Assembly: GCF_032854445.1 (NCBI RefSeq)
Contig: NC_088301.1
Span: 23,842,226 to 23,906,225 of the forward strand
DNA length: 64,000 nt
Source of the DNA: Liolophura sinensis
Lineage: Eukaryota > Mollusca > Polyplacophora > Chitonida > Chitonidae
Direction: 5' to 3'
A model generated the notes under the pieces. It was not told the DNA's origin. It did no database searches and saw nothing but the letters and a program-made list of their open reading frames with translations. Made by a program: the position numbers and the translations under genes. Below are positions 46,501 to 58,012 of this stretch, piece by piece; position 1 is the first letter of the stretch; every line of letters begins with the position of its first letter.

Positions 46501-47448
46501 GTTCACAATGGCAATTTACAATGTCCAAGCACTTCTGAACACTTGAATTTGGGATCAGCAACTTCATCATCATGTCACAAATGTATACATACATTTGCTC
46601 AGTTTGGGGATTTAACCTGCAGCTTCATAGGACTTAGGATTAATGTTACGCACTACTCAAGAATTTCTCAAACTTTTCGCATATAAAACAGCAGCTTTCA
46701 GTACAGTTTATGCATATTTAGAATTTGATTTTGGAGACAAAACAACTCTGGTTGGACCAATTTCTGGGCTATCCAAAAAGTATAACTTTATCAGTCTATG
46801 TAGAATAATACCTTTAGAATATGCTTAAATAAACACCTTGTACGTATACAAAAAAGGCTGAGGAATTACAGTATGTCATATGGGTTTAGAGGCTAGGGTC
46901 CCCCAAATATATTGTTATCGTTCACCATGGTAACTGACAAACCTCTCTATTAAAAGCCTCTGCCATCATTAGTTAAATGTTTGTCAATGAACCAGCAAGG
47001 GCTCCTTACCACCCAATCTCTACACAGAAAGCAAATATCTTACCACTACCACTGCAGTAATACCACATACATATATAAATGTCCAACTTTTTCGTCCTCG
47101 AATGCGGTTTTATTTAGTGTAATTTATGCACACAATTTTTACTAAAACCATACCAAAAATAATTTGTTTGTGTCACTTTAGATGAAAGCTTCCTAAAAAT
47201 GTGCAAATTATTTCTCTACACCCAATAGTTCTCTCAGCATGTTTAAAAATATTGGTTGCAAAGGAGGTTGAAAAATAATTAAGGCACATGGTTACCTTAA
47301 TACAACTACTGTATACAAGTTTATGAAATTCCATATTTTATTATTTATTATTATGTATTTACCTGTTTTTGGCTTCCAGTTGAGCGATAAGCTCTCTTTG
47401 AGCCTTGTTAGAGTCCAAACAGAAGTTGAGTTCAGTGGGACTTCTTGC
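37351..47448 (-). CDS. DTN: Dystrobrevin, C-terminal part (last 7 coding exons; 5' exons outside or not found)
   Basis: Dystrobrevin is a cytoplasmic member of the dystrophin-associated complex; its paired coiled coils bind dystrophin and it scaffolds syntrophins at the membrane. Exons in transcript order: 47448-47363, 45114-44907, 42972-42702, 41645-41604, 40745-40565, 40211-40073, 37545-37351. They total 373 residues plus stop, all phases agreeing. Coiled-coil signatures: [71 protein letters not shown], and further on [18 protein letters not shown] with [10 protein letters not shown]. After this comes an acidic tail with a second helical stretch ([20 protein letters not shown]) and repeated RTDDE-like motifs. 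The N-terminal EF-hand and ZZ exons are not seen. It converges on DDX24. Whether it is closer to DTNA or DTNB cannot be said; invertebrates usually have one gene. Confidence 0.95.
37546..40072. other. DTN: Last intron of dystrobrevin
   Basis: No further exon recognised. Contains a short direct repeat (ATAAGCCAGACACCAG, near 38905 and 38925) and a C tract at 39696-39718. Confidence 0.6.
40073..40211 (-). CDS. DTN: Dystrobrevin exon: acidic RTD repeat tail, part 1
   Basis: [18 protein letters not shown] then [17 protein letters not shown]; acceptor GCTCGCAG, donor AAA/GTAAGG, phase 0. Shares the motif S-Y-x-R-T-D-D/E-E-S-V-I-R-T-D with the next exon. Confidence 0.85.
40404..40452 (+). repeat. 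SINE family A tail fragment
   Basis: AATCTTGAGTACAGCGTAAA then CACCAATCAAATAAATAAAT. Confidence 0.8.
40565..40745 (-). CDS. DTN: Dystrobrevin exon: second helical stretch
   Basis: [20 protein letters not shown] then [20 protein letters not shown] and a polar end ([10 protein letters not shown]); acceptor GTGTTTTCAG, donor CA/GTGAGT in phase 2. Confidence 0.87.
41604..41645 (-). CDS. DTN: Dystrobrevin 42-nt micro-exon
   Basis: Fourteen codons, [14 protein letters not shown] and a split G; acceptor TTTTTTGCCAG, donor ACAG/GTAACA, phase 1 to 1, so it can be skipped without frame change. Likely alternatively spliced, as dystrobrevin tails are in vertebrates. Confidence 0.8.
41866..42063. mobile_element. 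Family C MITE-like element with terminal inverted repeats
   Basis: Starts CTGTATTTTACCTAAAGC and ends CCTTAGGTGAAATACAG; the ends are inverted matches of about 17 bp. Interior GATTAATTTCTTATAAG and AAAATGCATTTAGAGTGC resemble the other copies in reverse. No transposase frame. Confidence 0.72.
42145..42340 (+). repeat. Family F interspersed repeat
   Basis: TATGCATATTTATAATTTGA, TTCTGGAGACA, TTTTATCAGTCTACAGAG and AATAAACACCTTGTAAAC; recurs at 46685-46875. Confidence 0.72.
42418..42510 (+). repeat. SINE family A 3' fragment
   Basis: GTGGAATATTCTTGAGTGTG then AAAACACCAAATAAATAAAT. Confidence 0.75.
42702..42972 (-). CDS. DTN: Dystrobrevin exon: Ser/Pro/Gly linker and NLRNDLL helix
   Basis: [33 protein letters not shown] and [18 protein letters not shown] to KELNSG; acceptor TTGTTTTCAG, donor CTG/GTGAGT in phase 1. 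Matches vertebrate DSLSGVGGDV and [19 protein letters not shown]. Confidence 0.96.
43130..43600 (-). repeat. 51-bp minisatellite in a dystrobrevin intron
   Basis: About nine copies of a unit with GTGTGGCTGAAAATTGCAA and TGTTGAAACCTAAACTGTG. Being 17 codons long it yields a long open minus-strand frame ([16 protein letters not shown] repeated) that is an artefact: it lies between coding exons already joined in phase. Confidence 0.9.
44752..44840 (+). repeat. SINE family A 3' fragment
   Basis: CATGCTTGCCTCGACCC, GTGAAATATTCTTCAC and AAATAAAGTAAATAAGTAAA. Confidence 0.6.
44907..45114 (-). CDS. DTN: Dystrobrevin exon: paired coiled coils
   Basis: [15 protein letters not shown] through [19 protein letters not shown] to LESLMKLLK; acceptor TTACTTTAG, donor AAG/GTATCT. 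The most conserved part of the protein in this window. Confidence 0.97.
46685..46875 (+). repeat. Family F interspersed repeat
   Basis: TATGCATATTTAGAATTTGA, TTTTGGAGACA, TTTATCAGTCTATGTAG and AAATAAACACCTTGTACG, parallel to 42145-42340. Confidence 0.72.
47120..47278 (+). repeat. Family E interspersed repeat
   Basis: ATTTGTTTGTGTCACTTTAG, ATGAAAGCTTCC, CTCTCAGCATGTTT and ATTGGTTGCAAAGGAGGTTG, parallel to 30583-30752. Confidence 0.7.
47363..47448 (-). CDS. DTN: Dystrobrevin exon: start of first coiled coil
   Basis: [20 protein letters not shown] then IAQLEAKN; acceptor TTCCGACAG, donor AACAG/GTAAAT in phase 2. Matches vertebrate DANKQQRQLIAELENKNR. Confidence 0.93.
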
Positions 47449-48114
47449 CTGTCGGAAGACAAAATAGGAAAACTCGAGTTATGAACAGAAATAATGCATT
47501 AGGAGGAAATTGACAAAATATGTTCCCATGGAGATGGCCGTCTCATCGCTGGTCACTTCAACGGAAATCCTCGACTGAAGGCTACGAAAGGGATTACAGA
47601 CACACAAATATTATAATTATAATGGACAACTTAATAAAAAATCCCAGTCAATAAAAAAAAGAAACGATTTTAGGAGACCGTCTGTGTCACTTTAGAAATT
47701 GGTTTGGTCTCAGATCTGAAAGATGAAGTAGACACGTGTTAACTCCACCGTCATGACACATTAAGGTCTAATCGCCGCAGAATTAACCATGAAACTCTGT
47801 GATCAGCTGTAACATTATCAAACATTGAGCCATATGCCAAGTATCCCTGAGCCTCTAGTAAGTGGGGAAATGTCTGCTTCAAGTCTTGATGAAGGAAGGA
47901 AAAGTAAACCAGGTTAGTGACTCAGCTGCAAGAAAATGTACCACCCCAAATGTCATTTGGTGACCAGAGTCAAAGCAGTACACACACACAACAAGAGGGG
48001 TATAATGGTAAAAATAGTAATGAGATGGAGGTTTGCATGCTTGGCCATGATTAATGGCATGTGTACTACGTCAATCTGAATAGAAAATTCCCCCGCAAAC
48101 AGGAAGTATGGTGT

Positions 48115-48360
48115 ATAGTATATTTCACCTGAAGTTTAATAGGTAAAAATCCACTTCAAGAAGCACATATGTGTAAACACCTTACAAAGATACTTCTGAT
48201 ATGAACAATTATGTTTTTCTGATAGGGATTACTCAAACTTCAAAAAAAAAAACAAAAACAAAACAAAACACAAAATCTTAAGTGGCCCTTTATCGTGGAC
48301 GAATCACTCACTATCAAGCAAAATGTGTCACTTGCAAATTGCTAATTTTTAGGTGTCTAT
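48115..48360. repeat. Degenerate family C copy
   Basis: TATTTCACCTGAAGTTTAAT at the left, GCAAAATGTGTCACTTGCAA and TTTTTAGGTGTC at the right, with a run of A and CA-rich sequence between. Confidence 0.45.
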
Positions 48361-48879
48361 TAATCTAAAACTTTTCATCTGGTGATGATTTTTCTCCATG
48401 CACAATCAATTAAAAGAAACAACCACAGACATACATCAAAGTATACTGACAGTTACAGAATTATTAGCCAATGCCATACATATTTTTGGGGTAGTTTTTT
48501 AATTAAAGAGAAGCACAATTTTGACAGGTAATTCCAGAAAAAATTTTCCTAAACAGCTACCAACATGAATTTCACAGCTATTCATGGCATCTACTCCATT
48601 ATTCTTTAGAAATGTAAGAAGAAAAAAATTGACTATATACAACCAAACTGAGTAATAAATATTTCAAACAATGAAAATTCACACAATATCTTATTCAGAA
48701 GCCATATATTCTCTTTTGAGATATCACATATTTATGTAGTCATGTTGGATCTCTAAGAACAGAAATTCGTAGTCACAGTAAAAGGCCCACTCCAAAACTT
48801 TTGTTAGAGATCTATCTGCTATTTCCATTTCCATTGATAACCTCCACTGTGTCAATGCTGCAGCAACTCGCGCAAAAAA

Positions 48880-49430
48880 TGCCTTGCGTCATTTGTTGGA
48901 GTTGCCACGGTGCTCTACTTGGATCTATTCTTGCCTTGCATGATCTGTTGGAGTTGCCACAGTATTTTGCTTGGATCTATTCTTGCCTTGCATGATCTGC
49001 TGGAGTTGCCACAGTACTCTACTTGGATCTATTCTTGTCTTGCATGATCTGTTGGAGTTGCCACAGTACTCTACTTGGATCTATTCTTGCCTTGCATGAT
49101 CTATTGGAGTTGCCACAGTACTCTACTTGGATCTATTCTTGCCTTACAAGATCTGTTCTTGTAAGCCACAGTACTCTACTTAGATCTATTCTTGCCTTGC
49201 ATGATCTGTTGGAGTTGCCACAGTACCTTATTTAGATCTATTCTCGCCTTGCATCATTTGTCGAAGTAGCCACAGCACTCTACTTAGATCTATTCTTGCG
49301 TGATTTGTTGGAGTTGCCACAGTACTCTACTTAGATCTATTCTTGCGTGATTTGTTGGAGTTGCCACAGTACTCTACTTGGATCTATTCTCGCCCTGCAT
49401 CAGCATTTGTTGGAGTTGCCACAGGACAAT
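48880..49430 (+). repeat. 52-bp minisatellite
   Basis: About ten copies of GTTGGAGTTGCCACAGTACT then CTACTTGGATCTATTCTTGC and CTTGCATGATCT, with some shortened units near the right end. Open frames here are repeat artefacts. Confidence 0.92.
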
Positions 49431-50004
49431 TTGACTGTGAGTGCAAGTTACCTATAGAAATAAGTAGGGCTGATGAACAATGTTTTTTGTTTTTTGGCCT
49501 GTCTGTTTGCCTGACTCAATTTATGAAGAGCAGTCTTCAACATGAGCCAGTGCACTACTGACCAGAGCACAATTATAAACATACATGCACAGCTGCCTAA
49601 CAAATTTTCTTTGAATAAGCTTAAGGCATCTGCTCATCTTTAATTAAACATACCAGGAATGATCAATATGACGCAGGTGGATAATAATCAAGAGCTGACA
49701 TGGATAGCTTTCATCATAACAATACCTCTGATCGTCAGAGGACAAAACTGTACAGGAAAAACGAACTATTGATTAAGGCCCTCAGAACTTAACAATTCAA
49801 TGGGCTCAAAATCCCTGCACTGAACTAATAAACAGAAAACAATCAAATGTACTGGGGCAAAAATAAGTAGTTAAAAAAAAAAGCATTCTCAAGACAATTG
49901 TACAATAAACCCATGACTGACATAATCAGAAACTAGAGTTATTACATGTATAACTTTTCAATATATTATTCAAAAAAACAAGAAGATCGGATATTCTATA
50001 TAAA

Positions 50005-50315
50005 TGAGGCACAGCTATTGCCGTTCCATATCTTTACTTTGATGAACAATTTATCAATAACACTGATGAAGTCATCTGATGAAGAAAAAACAATATACAG
50101 ACAAGTTTTAGGCACAGCTATAGTCATTCCATATCCTTACTTTGATGAACAATTTATCAATAACACTGATGAAGTCATCTGATGAAGAAAAAACAATATA
50201 CAGACAAGTTTTAGGCATAGCTATACTCATTCTATATCCTTACTTTTGATGAACAATTTACCAATAACACTGATGAAGTCATCCGATGAAGAAAACAATA
50301 CACAAACAATTTCTG
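50005..50315 (+). repeat. 103-bp tandem repeat, three copies
   Basis: GGCACAGCTAT starts at 50008 and 50111, GGCATAGCTAT at 50214; each continues TACTTTGATGAACAATTTAT and CACTGATGAAGTCATCTGAT. Confidence 0.92.
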
Positions 50316-50474
50316 GTTGTGATTTAATTAGTCAGAAGTACATGTGTGGAAAATGACTGACAAATTCGAATATAAAAAGCATCTCTACCAAATTCATGAG
50401 CATGTCATGCAAAATGCTGACATGGTTTCTAGGTGTGTTTTGTCAATTATCATAAGTTGTGATCAAATACCGGA

Positions 50475-50690
50475 AGTCCTGTAAAGTTTTGGTATGTAAA
50501 AATGCACTTTCAGAAGCACACAAAGGCCTTAAAATGACACTTATGCCACCAACACTGAAGTTTTGCCGTTAAGAAATTAATCATACTTCACAAAAAAAAG
50601 CCTTAAGTATCCCAAATATTAAAAGTAGATGAATCAAGCAAAATATGTGTCACTTGATAAATGTTAAAACTTTAGGTGAAATACACCCGT
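50475..50690 (+). repeat. Family C copy
   Basis: ATGTAAAAATGCACTTTCAG, TTAAGAAATTAATCATACTT and CTTTAGGTGAAATACAC, parallel to 16180-16400. Confidence 0.68.
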
Positions 50691-51924
50691 CATTTGTATT
50701 TCTTATTCATTCAGATTTATATACCACTGTATTGTGCAGAAATAATAATAGTAATAAAAAAAGGAATTTACATGTATCCTAATTATTTGAAAAGTAAATA
50801 CGCATGTATACATTAGGAAAATGTAGAAAAAATGAGCGAAGAAATATCAAAGCAAAACCATATGTTGGAATTTCGCGTAAATGTGGATTTATGCGTAAAA
50901 ATACCATTTCCATAGCATTAAACCCAAGATATAAGGTTATATGCGAGATCAGAATCTCTCTTGCTCAAGCTATATGCTTTCCCTTTCTAGACAAGACATA
51001 TTAATCCTGCTCAAAGGCAAAAATGGTCTTAACTTGGAGTTCTAATTGGGAACAACCTCGATAAATATCAGGGGGTAATGAGAGAGGAAAGCAGCTGTCA
51101 GAGCTAAAAAAAAAAAATAAAGAAAAAAAAGGTTCTGATATTAATACTGGAAATAATCAGGGATATACCAAACCTAGCTAATATATGGGCAGTTCTGATT
51201 GGCTGATATTCATGCAGTTAAGCCTGTTCCTCTGAGATGCGATATGTGGCACAGTTTGGGAATAGACAGTATAAACATTGGGCTAAAAGCCCAGTTTTCA
51301 GGTTAGGCAATTCTGTCTTGCAATAAATAATTGAAGCTCTATCTGTTTTTTAGTTCTTTATTTTATTTAAATATCCCCAAAACGGGACATCACACAAGGT
51401 ATCTTAAGCTGAAACCTACTTAGGCTAATGTCTCACAAGGAAAACAGGCTCTGTTAGAAAGGCTTTACTGTAGGCTGGTATTTGTTGAAAAGGTTATACA
51501 GACTTTAATATACCAATCTTGAAAAGCAGATTATAATTACGTCCTGAAGTTTGCACAAGGGAATAATTGCTGGACAGGGGTATAATAACACACATACACA
51601 TGGACACTTCTGAAATGTTCCTGCGCATAAGCCAACAAATGGACAACTAAAATAATTCCAGTTTAGACATAAATATGTAATCCCTGTCTGAAATGGTTAA
51701 AGTACTGGCTCACTGTGACTGTCAGACCCTTGACCAATAAGGTTGCAAATTTAGACGGTTGCAAAGTTTGAACCCATCTTTCGCTGATTCAGTGTTAACT
51801 TCAAGTCAGGACTTTCTGTCAGGCACTTCGAAAAGGACAATTGTTTATACACTGCACTCCAGTTTCCCTCACCAATATACCTAACTGCATGCTGTCAAGT
51901 GAAACATTCTTGAGTATGAATTTC

Positions 51925-52160
51925 TATTTGTGTGATTGGTGTCTAATAAACTGTACTCAAAAATACTTCAATTATGCAAGGGAAAACAAGCATTATGGTG
52001 AGAGGAAACCAGACAGAGCCAAAGAGAAACCTTCTACCATCCACAGGTTCAGCAAATCAAATAAACAAATACATGTATTCCTTCAATGGAGTGGGTGAGT
52101 GAGTTAGTGAGTGAGTGAGTGCTTGGGGTTAAAGGTCCTGCTCCTTCATTGGATAATTTC
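51925..52160 (-). repeat. Composite of SINE family A and family B fragments
   Basis: Reverse family A piece (GTGATTGGTGTCTAATAAAC, AGCATTATGGTGAGAGG) to about 52080, then GAGTGAGTGCTTGGGGTTAA near 52110, the reverse of the family B tail. Confidence 0.6.
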
Positions 52161-54099
52161 CCCATCTACATATGTGGGTGCAAATGGCCATAGTACAAAA
52201 GTACTGATACAAAATTTGCCTAATTTTTAACAGACGTGAGGAATAATGAATTAACCTTAGAACCAGCACGGACTAAACAAAACATAATTACACTGAAACA
52301 GATGTTGATTTGGCCACATTAAAATATAAAACTAAATTTTGCCTCAGATAAGACGCTTTTTAATGCATAAACATATATAAACCATTGGAAACATCTAAGA
52401 ACAATACACTGCATTAGTACTACATATATTATATCTTACCAAAGATGTTAAATACAAAAGTTTATTGAAGATATATAAACATCATTGACATCATTGAAAA
52501 CATCGTTTTCTTCTCTGTATAGTAGAACAACAGCCCATCCACCCACCTATTTCCATTTCTTTCTTCTTTTGACAAGCAATATTTTTTAAATTCTATCCTT
52601 TAATAGGGCAGCCATCTGTTTTCAGCCATCTATTTCGGCTCATCACACAGGCTGAGGTGACGAAAACGTGATCATGTCAGAAACTTTCACTGTGCAAATG
52701 GATAGGGTTTTAATCGCCTCTAACATGTTTAGCTTGTGCCTCAGCTGTGTCCTGGGTAGCTTGTTGTACAGTAACAGATTTAAGCAGCAAGTCAGGCCTC
52801 TAAGGGCGGTCTCCACCCTGGTTTATTGTCAGAGACACGACCTGAAGGCAGAACGAGAGGATCTTTGTCTACAGTCACTCCTCAGTGATAAGATCCCCTA
52901 ACGTTTGTAAACAGTCCAATTGTCTTTGGCTAGAAGGAAAATCAATGGCTTTTCCCCCAGGCCACAAATACAGTTGTGTATATCAAGGCCACTAAAGCTA
53001 AGCGGACAGGGGTCAAATATTAGTAAGGTGGGACTGACAAGAGCTGAACCAGGTGAGGGTGGGTGACTTGAAGTTGTGGGAGGGTGGGTGGGCACGGGCT
53101 CTTGGTTAAGCATTGTGAGGTGTGGAGTCGATGTTTGATTATGTTTAATAGTCTGATTCTTTTATGAGAGGGTTTTTATTTAAAATTACAACGGGTGGTC
53201 AAAACTAAAAAGTGAGAGGTTAAACTGAATGTATTGCGTGAACTATGGCATTACACTGCAGCAGTACCCAAAGTAGGCAGCTGTCCCATGTAACCAAGCC
53301 AATACTATAAAGTTGTGTACAAACAGCTTTCTGTGCTATTGCCCTGCCGAGCTGGTGATGTAACTCTCTGCTCTACAAGCACAACCATATGAGACACAGA
53401 TGTATTTAGACAAAATAAGAAAAACAGTGTATACTGCTTGGACTGTATTAATTGATTAAAGCCAGCAATGTTCCCCGTTGGGATATCCTATGTCTGCAGT
53501 CAGCCAATTATAAACCACATGTGATCTGTCCAAAATAGATCACACTCATCTCTGTCTGTTTGATGTTTAATGTTCATGCAGTGTGTGCTATTTTACTTCA
53601 GTCATATCATGACAATGTCATCTTGTCTCAAAACTAACACATATTTAAGGTGCTGCATCACTAGAAAGCCACATGAAAGACACCAACCATGACACCCAAT
53701 GGAGTCAATCTGTATTTACTCCAAAAATAACACAACATTTTATCTGACTTCTGTTTCTTAAACTGTATTATTGAAATCTAGAAATGAGTCCATATTGGCA
53801 GGGTGATTGTCAAACTTCAGGGATTGAACACTAAACTCACAAAACAATTTTTTTGTAATTTTATGAGTCTCATAATGTAATTAAGCCTATACACAAATGA
53901 CTGCGTATATGTGTCCTTACTGAAACAAAATGTTTAGTTTGTAGGTGGATAACAAACAAGTGTTAACCAGTGCTCAGAAATATATCTCTTGAGCACAAAA
54001 CACTACAATTAAGCGCCTATATACAAGCCACAATGAGTATACTGTGTAATGGACACTTCCACATTCCCACACTGTCACACGATTATACCTGACACTGAC

Positions 54100-54240
54100 A
54101 CAATGTCACATGAATAACTGGACATACTTTCTCACATATATAACTGATGGATATTGACACTTTCTCACATATCTAACTGATGGACACTGATGCTTTCTCA
54201 CATATCTAACTGATGGACATTGATACTTTCTCACATCCTC
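54100..54240 (+). repeat. Short tandem repeat, about 36 bp per unit
   Basis: Four imperfect units of CTTTCTCACATATCTAACTG followed by ATGGACATTGATA. Confidence 0.85.
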
Positions 54241-55002
54241 TAAATACCTGGGCAAACTAAAAATACAGTGTCAGTATGTACATTCAATTTAGATTGCAAC
54301 TAATACTTAAAAATGCAAAATTCTTCAAACTGTACATTCAGATTTTGCATAATGTTGGCAAGAGAGCGTTTAATATGCGTGAAGAAAAAGCCAAGAAGAT
54401 AACAGACAGGAAGTGGAAATCAGTGCAAAATCAACGGCATTCAAACCTTCAAACAATACAACTGCAAAACCTAAACAGTGAGGAAGTCCTGCTAGTTTAC
54501 ACTGAACTAGGACATAGAATTAATGGTGTCTCATCCTCACCTGGAAGGCTGTGAACGACGCCATATGTATCTGAGTGAATCATGAGAGAGAATTGGCATG
54601 TCGGTCAGGATGAGCATTGACAGCTGAGGCATGTGCAGCTGAAGAAAGCAAGAGTGGATTGAGGGGGTGGTGGTCATGGTGGTGAATGGGGAGAGTAGGG
54701 TGGCCTTGTAACTGTTAGGGGGATTGCATTTAGCATAAGGGGAGGAGTGGGGGAGATAACAGAGGGATGAGTGAGCTGTTGGAGCTTGGAGGATTGAGTC
54801 AGAGATGCATAAGTCCCCCTTCCCCCCACCCCATCTCTTTATAGCTGAGTATGCAACACTGGATGAACCTGCCACCCCCACCCCCACCCCATATCAGTGA
54901 CAACCACAGATCAATAGCCTGCTATAGCTCCTACAGGTCTTTGATGGTGGGGAATTACCGATGTCCTAAGTGATGGATGGTGGCTCCACTGGGGTTACTC
55001 AC

Positions 55003-55057
55003 TCTCCCTGAGACTGTACTGTTATCACCATCTTCACTATCTGACATTCCTTGGCTA
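55003..55057 (-). CDS. DTN: Candidate upstream dystrobrevin exon (tentative)
   Basis: On the minus strand a 55-nt stretch reads SQGMSDSEDGDNSTVSGR and ends in phase 0 at AGA/GTGAGT, which fits the phase-0 start (ARSPTELNF) of the next exon at 47448. Vertebrate dystrobrevins have a serine-rich linker in the same place, before the coiled coil. The acceptor TACTTCTAG is weak, and the exon could start up to about 25 nt earlier. It could be a chance open stretch. Confidence 0.4.
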
Positions 55058-56494
55058 CTAGAAGTATCCAATATTACCTCAGCACTCAGCTAACATAATC
55101 TGGTCTTATTCTCTAACAGTTTTTTCACAGATATAGACCTATGTTTTTCGGAGGTACTATATATTAACCTAAACACTTTGGTTTTCAGTTTATCAATGAA
55201 AAACAGAATAAAAAAATTTTGAGCTAAAAATAAAATAAACTTCCCTAGCTTTAACAAATACTAGTAAAGCTCTCACCAATAAACATTAACTTATACAAAC
55301 AATTACAGGTATAACACAAAGTTAATTGCATGCACTCATACACTCTCAATTACAGTAGTCTAGTTGTTAGGGCATTCTCCTTGTAGACTGGAGACCATGC
55401 AAGGTACAATCCACACCTCAAAAACTTTAAAACTAGAAATAGTGGTACTTTCTGTCTTGGATCTTAGTATATAAAGTTGACATATACTGGTTCACCCTTT
55501 GTCAGTGCTCAGCTGTAACTGGGTAATGTATTTGGTGTCTGTGGCATGTGCTTTCAAACACCTAGGCTGCATATAATAACCATGGCAAAACTGGAATCAT
55601 AGCAGCTTCAAGGAATGAATGTTAATTGTGAAAATTAACCCATAGATTACTATACAGCATATTTCTTTTCCCACGCCATGTAATAATATTTGTAAAATTT
55701 CTTGTATGACAATGGCAGGGATTGAACTCCTTCTCAAGGGAACACTGTATGATCTGCCTGCTGTGTCATAGCAATGCTTTATAAGTATGCCCAAGGTCAA
55801 AGGGTCATTCATATTATTTTGGTGAGCAAGAGGCCTTTAAGGGGGTCTAAAGATGAGTCAGAGCATTTATCGTCCCCAACTGCCTCTTGCCTTTAACACT
55901 TGGCTATTGCATTACTGAATACACGTCAGATTGCTTAAATAAGGATCTAACATCGTCTAACACCATTATGCATTGAATTATGCTAATACTTCAAACAGTG
56001 ATACAATTAAGTCCAACAGCCTTTACTTCAATGGACAAAATCACAAAGAGCGTGGAATCTAATTTGAGTTAATACTTGGAGAATTGGATAACTATGCGGT
56101 ACTAATTCACTTATGTGGTTAACCCAATCTGCAGTAATGGACACCTTCCACCTTGAATAATCAGCCTGAAGACCTTCAATCTTAAGAGACAATGGTTAAC
56201 TTACTATAATTCTCCACTGCTTCTAACACTGGATTCGTTTACGCCCACTGACTTGTATGTTTTTAAAATTTCCTTTGGGTAAAAAATTTTCCTAAATCTT
56301 AAAAACACACGCACGTATATCTATGGATACCGGCCAAAATGTCTGCAATGAGAGATACATGCATAAATACTTGTGACCTGTACATGTTTATTCATCTGCC
56401 TGTGTGTAGTATAACACATACATATACATACAGCCCAGCTGGTATATTTAACCATACAAGAGAAATTCCTTTTACACAGATTAATTTTTCCATC

Positions 56495-56560
56495 AGCATC
56501 AGGTGGACTTAAACTCAAAGCAACAGCATTGATGAGCGGCTTCTGGGTCATTGCTATCTT
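56495..56560 (-). repeat. SINE family A head fragment
   Basis: AGGTGGACTTAAACTCAAAG and GGCTTCTGGGTCATTGCT, the reverse of the tRNA-like half. Confidence 0.55.
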
Positions 56561-56799
56561 TTAATTCATGGGTCACTCAGTTGACGTTGGGTCTGAGTGC
56601 AAGATAAGACAAAAACATATAGGGGGGATTTCGCAGTTACTGCAAATTTGTGCTCTTTGTTATAAACACGGAGGGCATTGTACTACGGTGAGGGATGGCA
56701 CTTTCATTTAGCTGTCACAATCAGCTTTATAAGATGCTCTGTTTACCTGTCGGTCACGCAGTCAAATTTCAGACACCTTCTCTATTAACTTGAGGTTGG

Positions 56800-57290
56800 T
56801 TGCAGCATTAAAAGATGCTCTGCTTGCTTGTCGGTCAAAATTTGGACACCTTGTCTACAGGCTTGGGAGGTCAGTCCATTTTTGTACATCATATCTACTG
56901 ACTATTTATGAGGGGGGTAGGGGGCGGTCAAATTTTGGACATCCTATCCACTTACTTATGGGGGGGGGGGGAGGTAAATCTTGGACACCCTATGTATTAA
57001 CTTGGGGAGTCAGTAAAATTTTGGACACCCTACTCTACTCTACGGTCAAATTTTGGACATCCCACTTACTTGGGGTGGGGCTGGGGGTAAATCTTGGACA
57101 CCCTATGTATTAACTTGAGGAGTCAGTAACATTTTGGACACCCTACTCTATTTTACGGTCAAATTTTGGACATCCCACTTACTTGGGGTGGCGGTGGGGG
57201 TAAATCTTGGACACCCTATGTATTGACTTGGGGAGTCAATAACACTTTGGACACTCTACTCTACTCTATTGTCTAATTTTGGACATCAAC
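56800..57290 (+). repeat. Complex minisatellite, higher-order unit of about 120 bp
   Basis: TTTTGGACA motifs recur every 30-60 bp, with a larger unit GACACCCTATGTATTAACTT, GGTCAAATTTTGGACATCCC and ACTTACTTGGGGTGG seen about four times. Confidence 0.85.
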
Positions 57291-57954
57291 TTTTTGCAGA
57301 ATGTTGCAGGTATTGCGCATTTGCATTATGACATTATCACCACTCAGGTCTGCAAAAGAAACATATTATGGCGATGTAGAAAACTATACATGTTGGAAAA
57401 TATCTGAGAACCTGAATGACAAAGCAAGCACTTTGAAAGATCGATCTTCATTTACTCTTTGCTGATTAAATGAGATGAGATGAGACAACATGTATCCATA
57501 ACTATAACTAAAATGAATATATTATGGGCACACACTGAATCTGGAGGTCTGTAGATTTAATCCCATTATACAGGGACATAATTGTGGAAGATGGATATGA
57601 GTAAATAATAATTTCCACGGAGGACTTAGGTTCTGCCAGCTTCACTTTTCAACTATACAACTAGCTGTTGCTTGTATATAAAGGTGAGCGAAGTTCTTTG
57701 TTCTCTTTTGTCTACATCTACAGGTTCCAGCAGCAAAATAATTTTTTTTTCATGTCTTTTTATGTACATGTATGTATCGCTTAATTCTGATTGGTATTAT
57801 TCAAAAGTAATAAGCCACCAGTGATAAAAGCCCTTTTATGTCAACAGCCGTTGCTATCGTATATCAGTAAAAGCCACTGGTACACTATCTCATCAATCCT
57901 ACAAGGTAAAAATCTGCATGAACATGTTTAGTTCTGCCTAGGGCTAATGATGAG

Positions 57955-58012
57955 GGTTTATATATATGTGTGTATATATATATATACATATATATATACA
58001 CACACACACACA
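57955..58012. repeat. TA/TG/CA compound microsatellite
   Basis: TATATATATGTGTG then TATATATA and a (CA)n end; partly self-complementary. Confidence 0.95.

Larger units (their letters stand above)
45115..47362. other. DTN: Dystrobrevin intron between the two coiled-coil exons
   Basis: No exon recognised. Holds a C tract at 45661-45676 and copies of families E and F. Confidence 0.6.

Noticed and set aside
47510-47600. Minus-strand stretch reading SRISVEVTSDETAISM as a dystrobrevin exon
   Set aside because: An acceptor-like CTTCAG precedes it but no GT donor follows in a usable position.
52668-52901. 77-codon plus frame as a membrane protein gene
   Set aside because: No conserved family, no splice or promoter context; chance frame in a long intron is more likely.
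54537-54887. 116-codon minus frame near G-rich sequence
   Set aside because: Low-complexity G/C-run translation with no recognisable domain.
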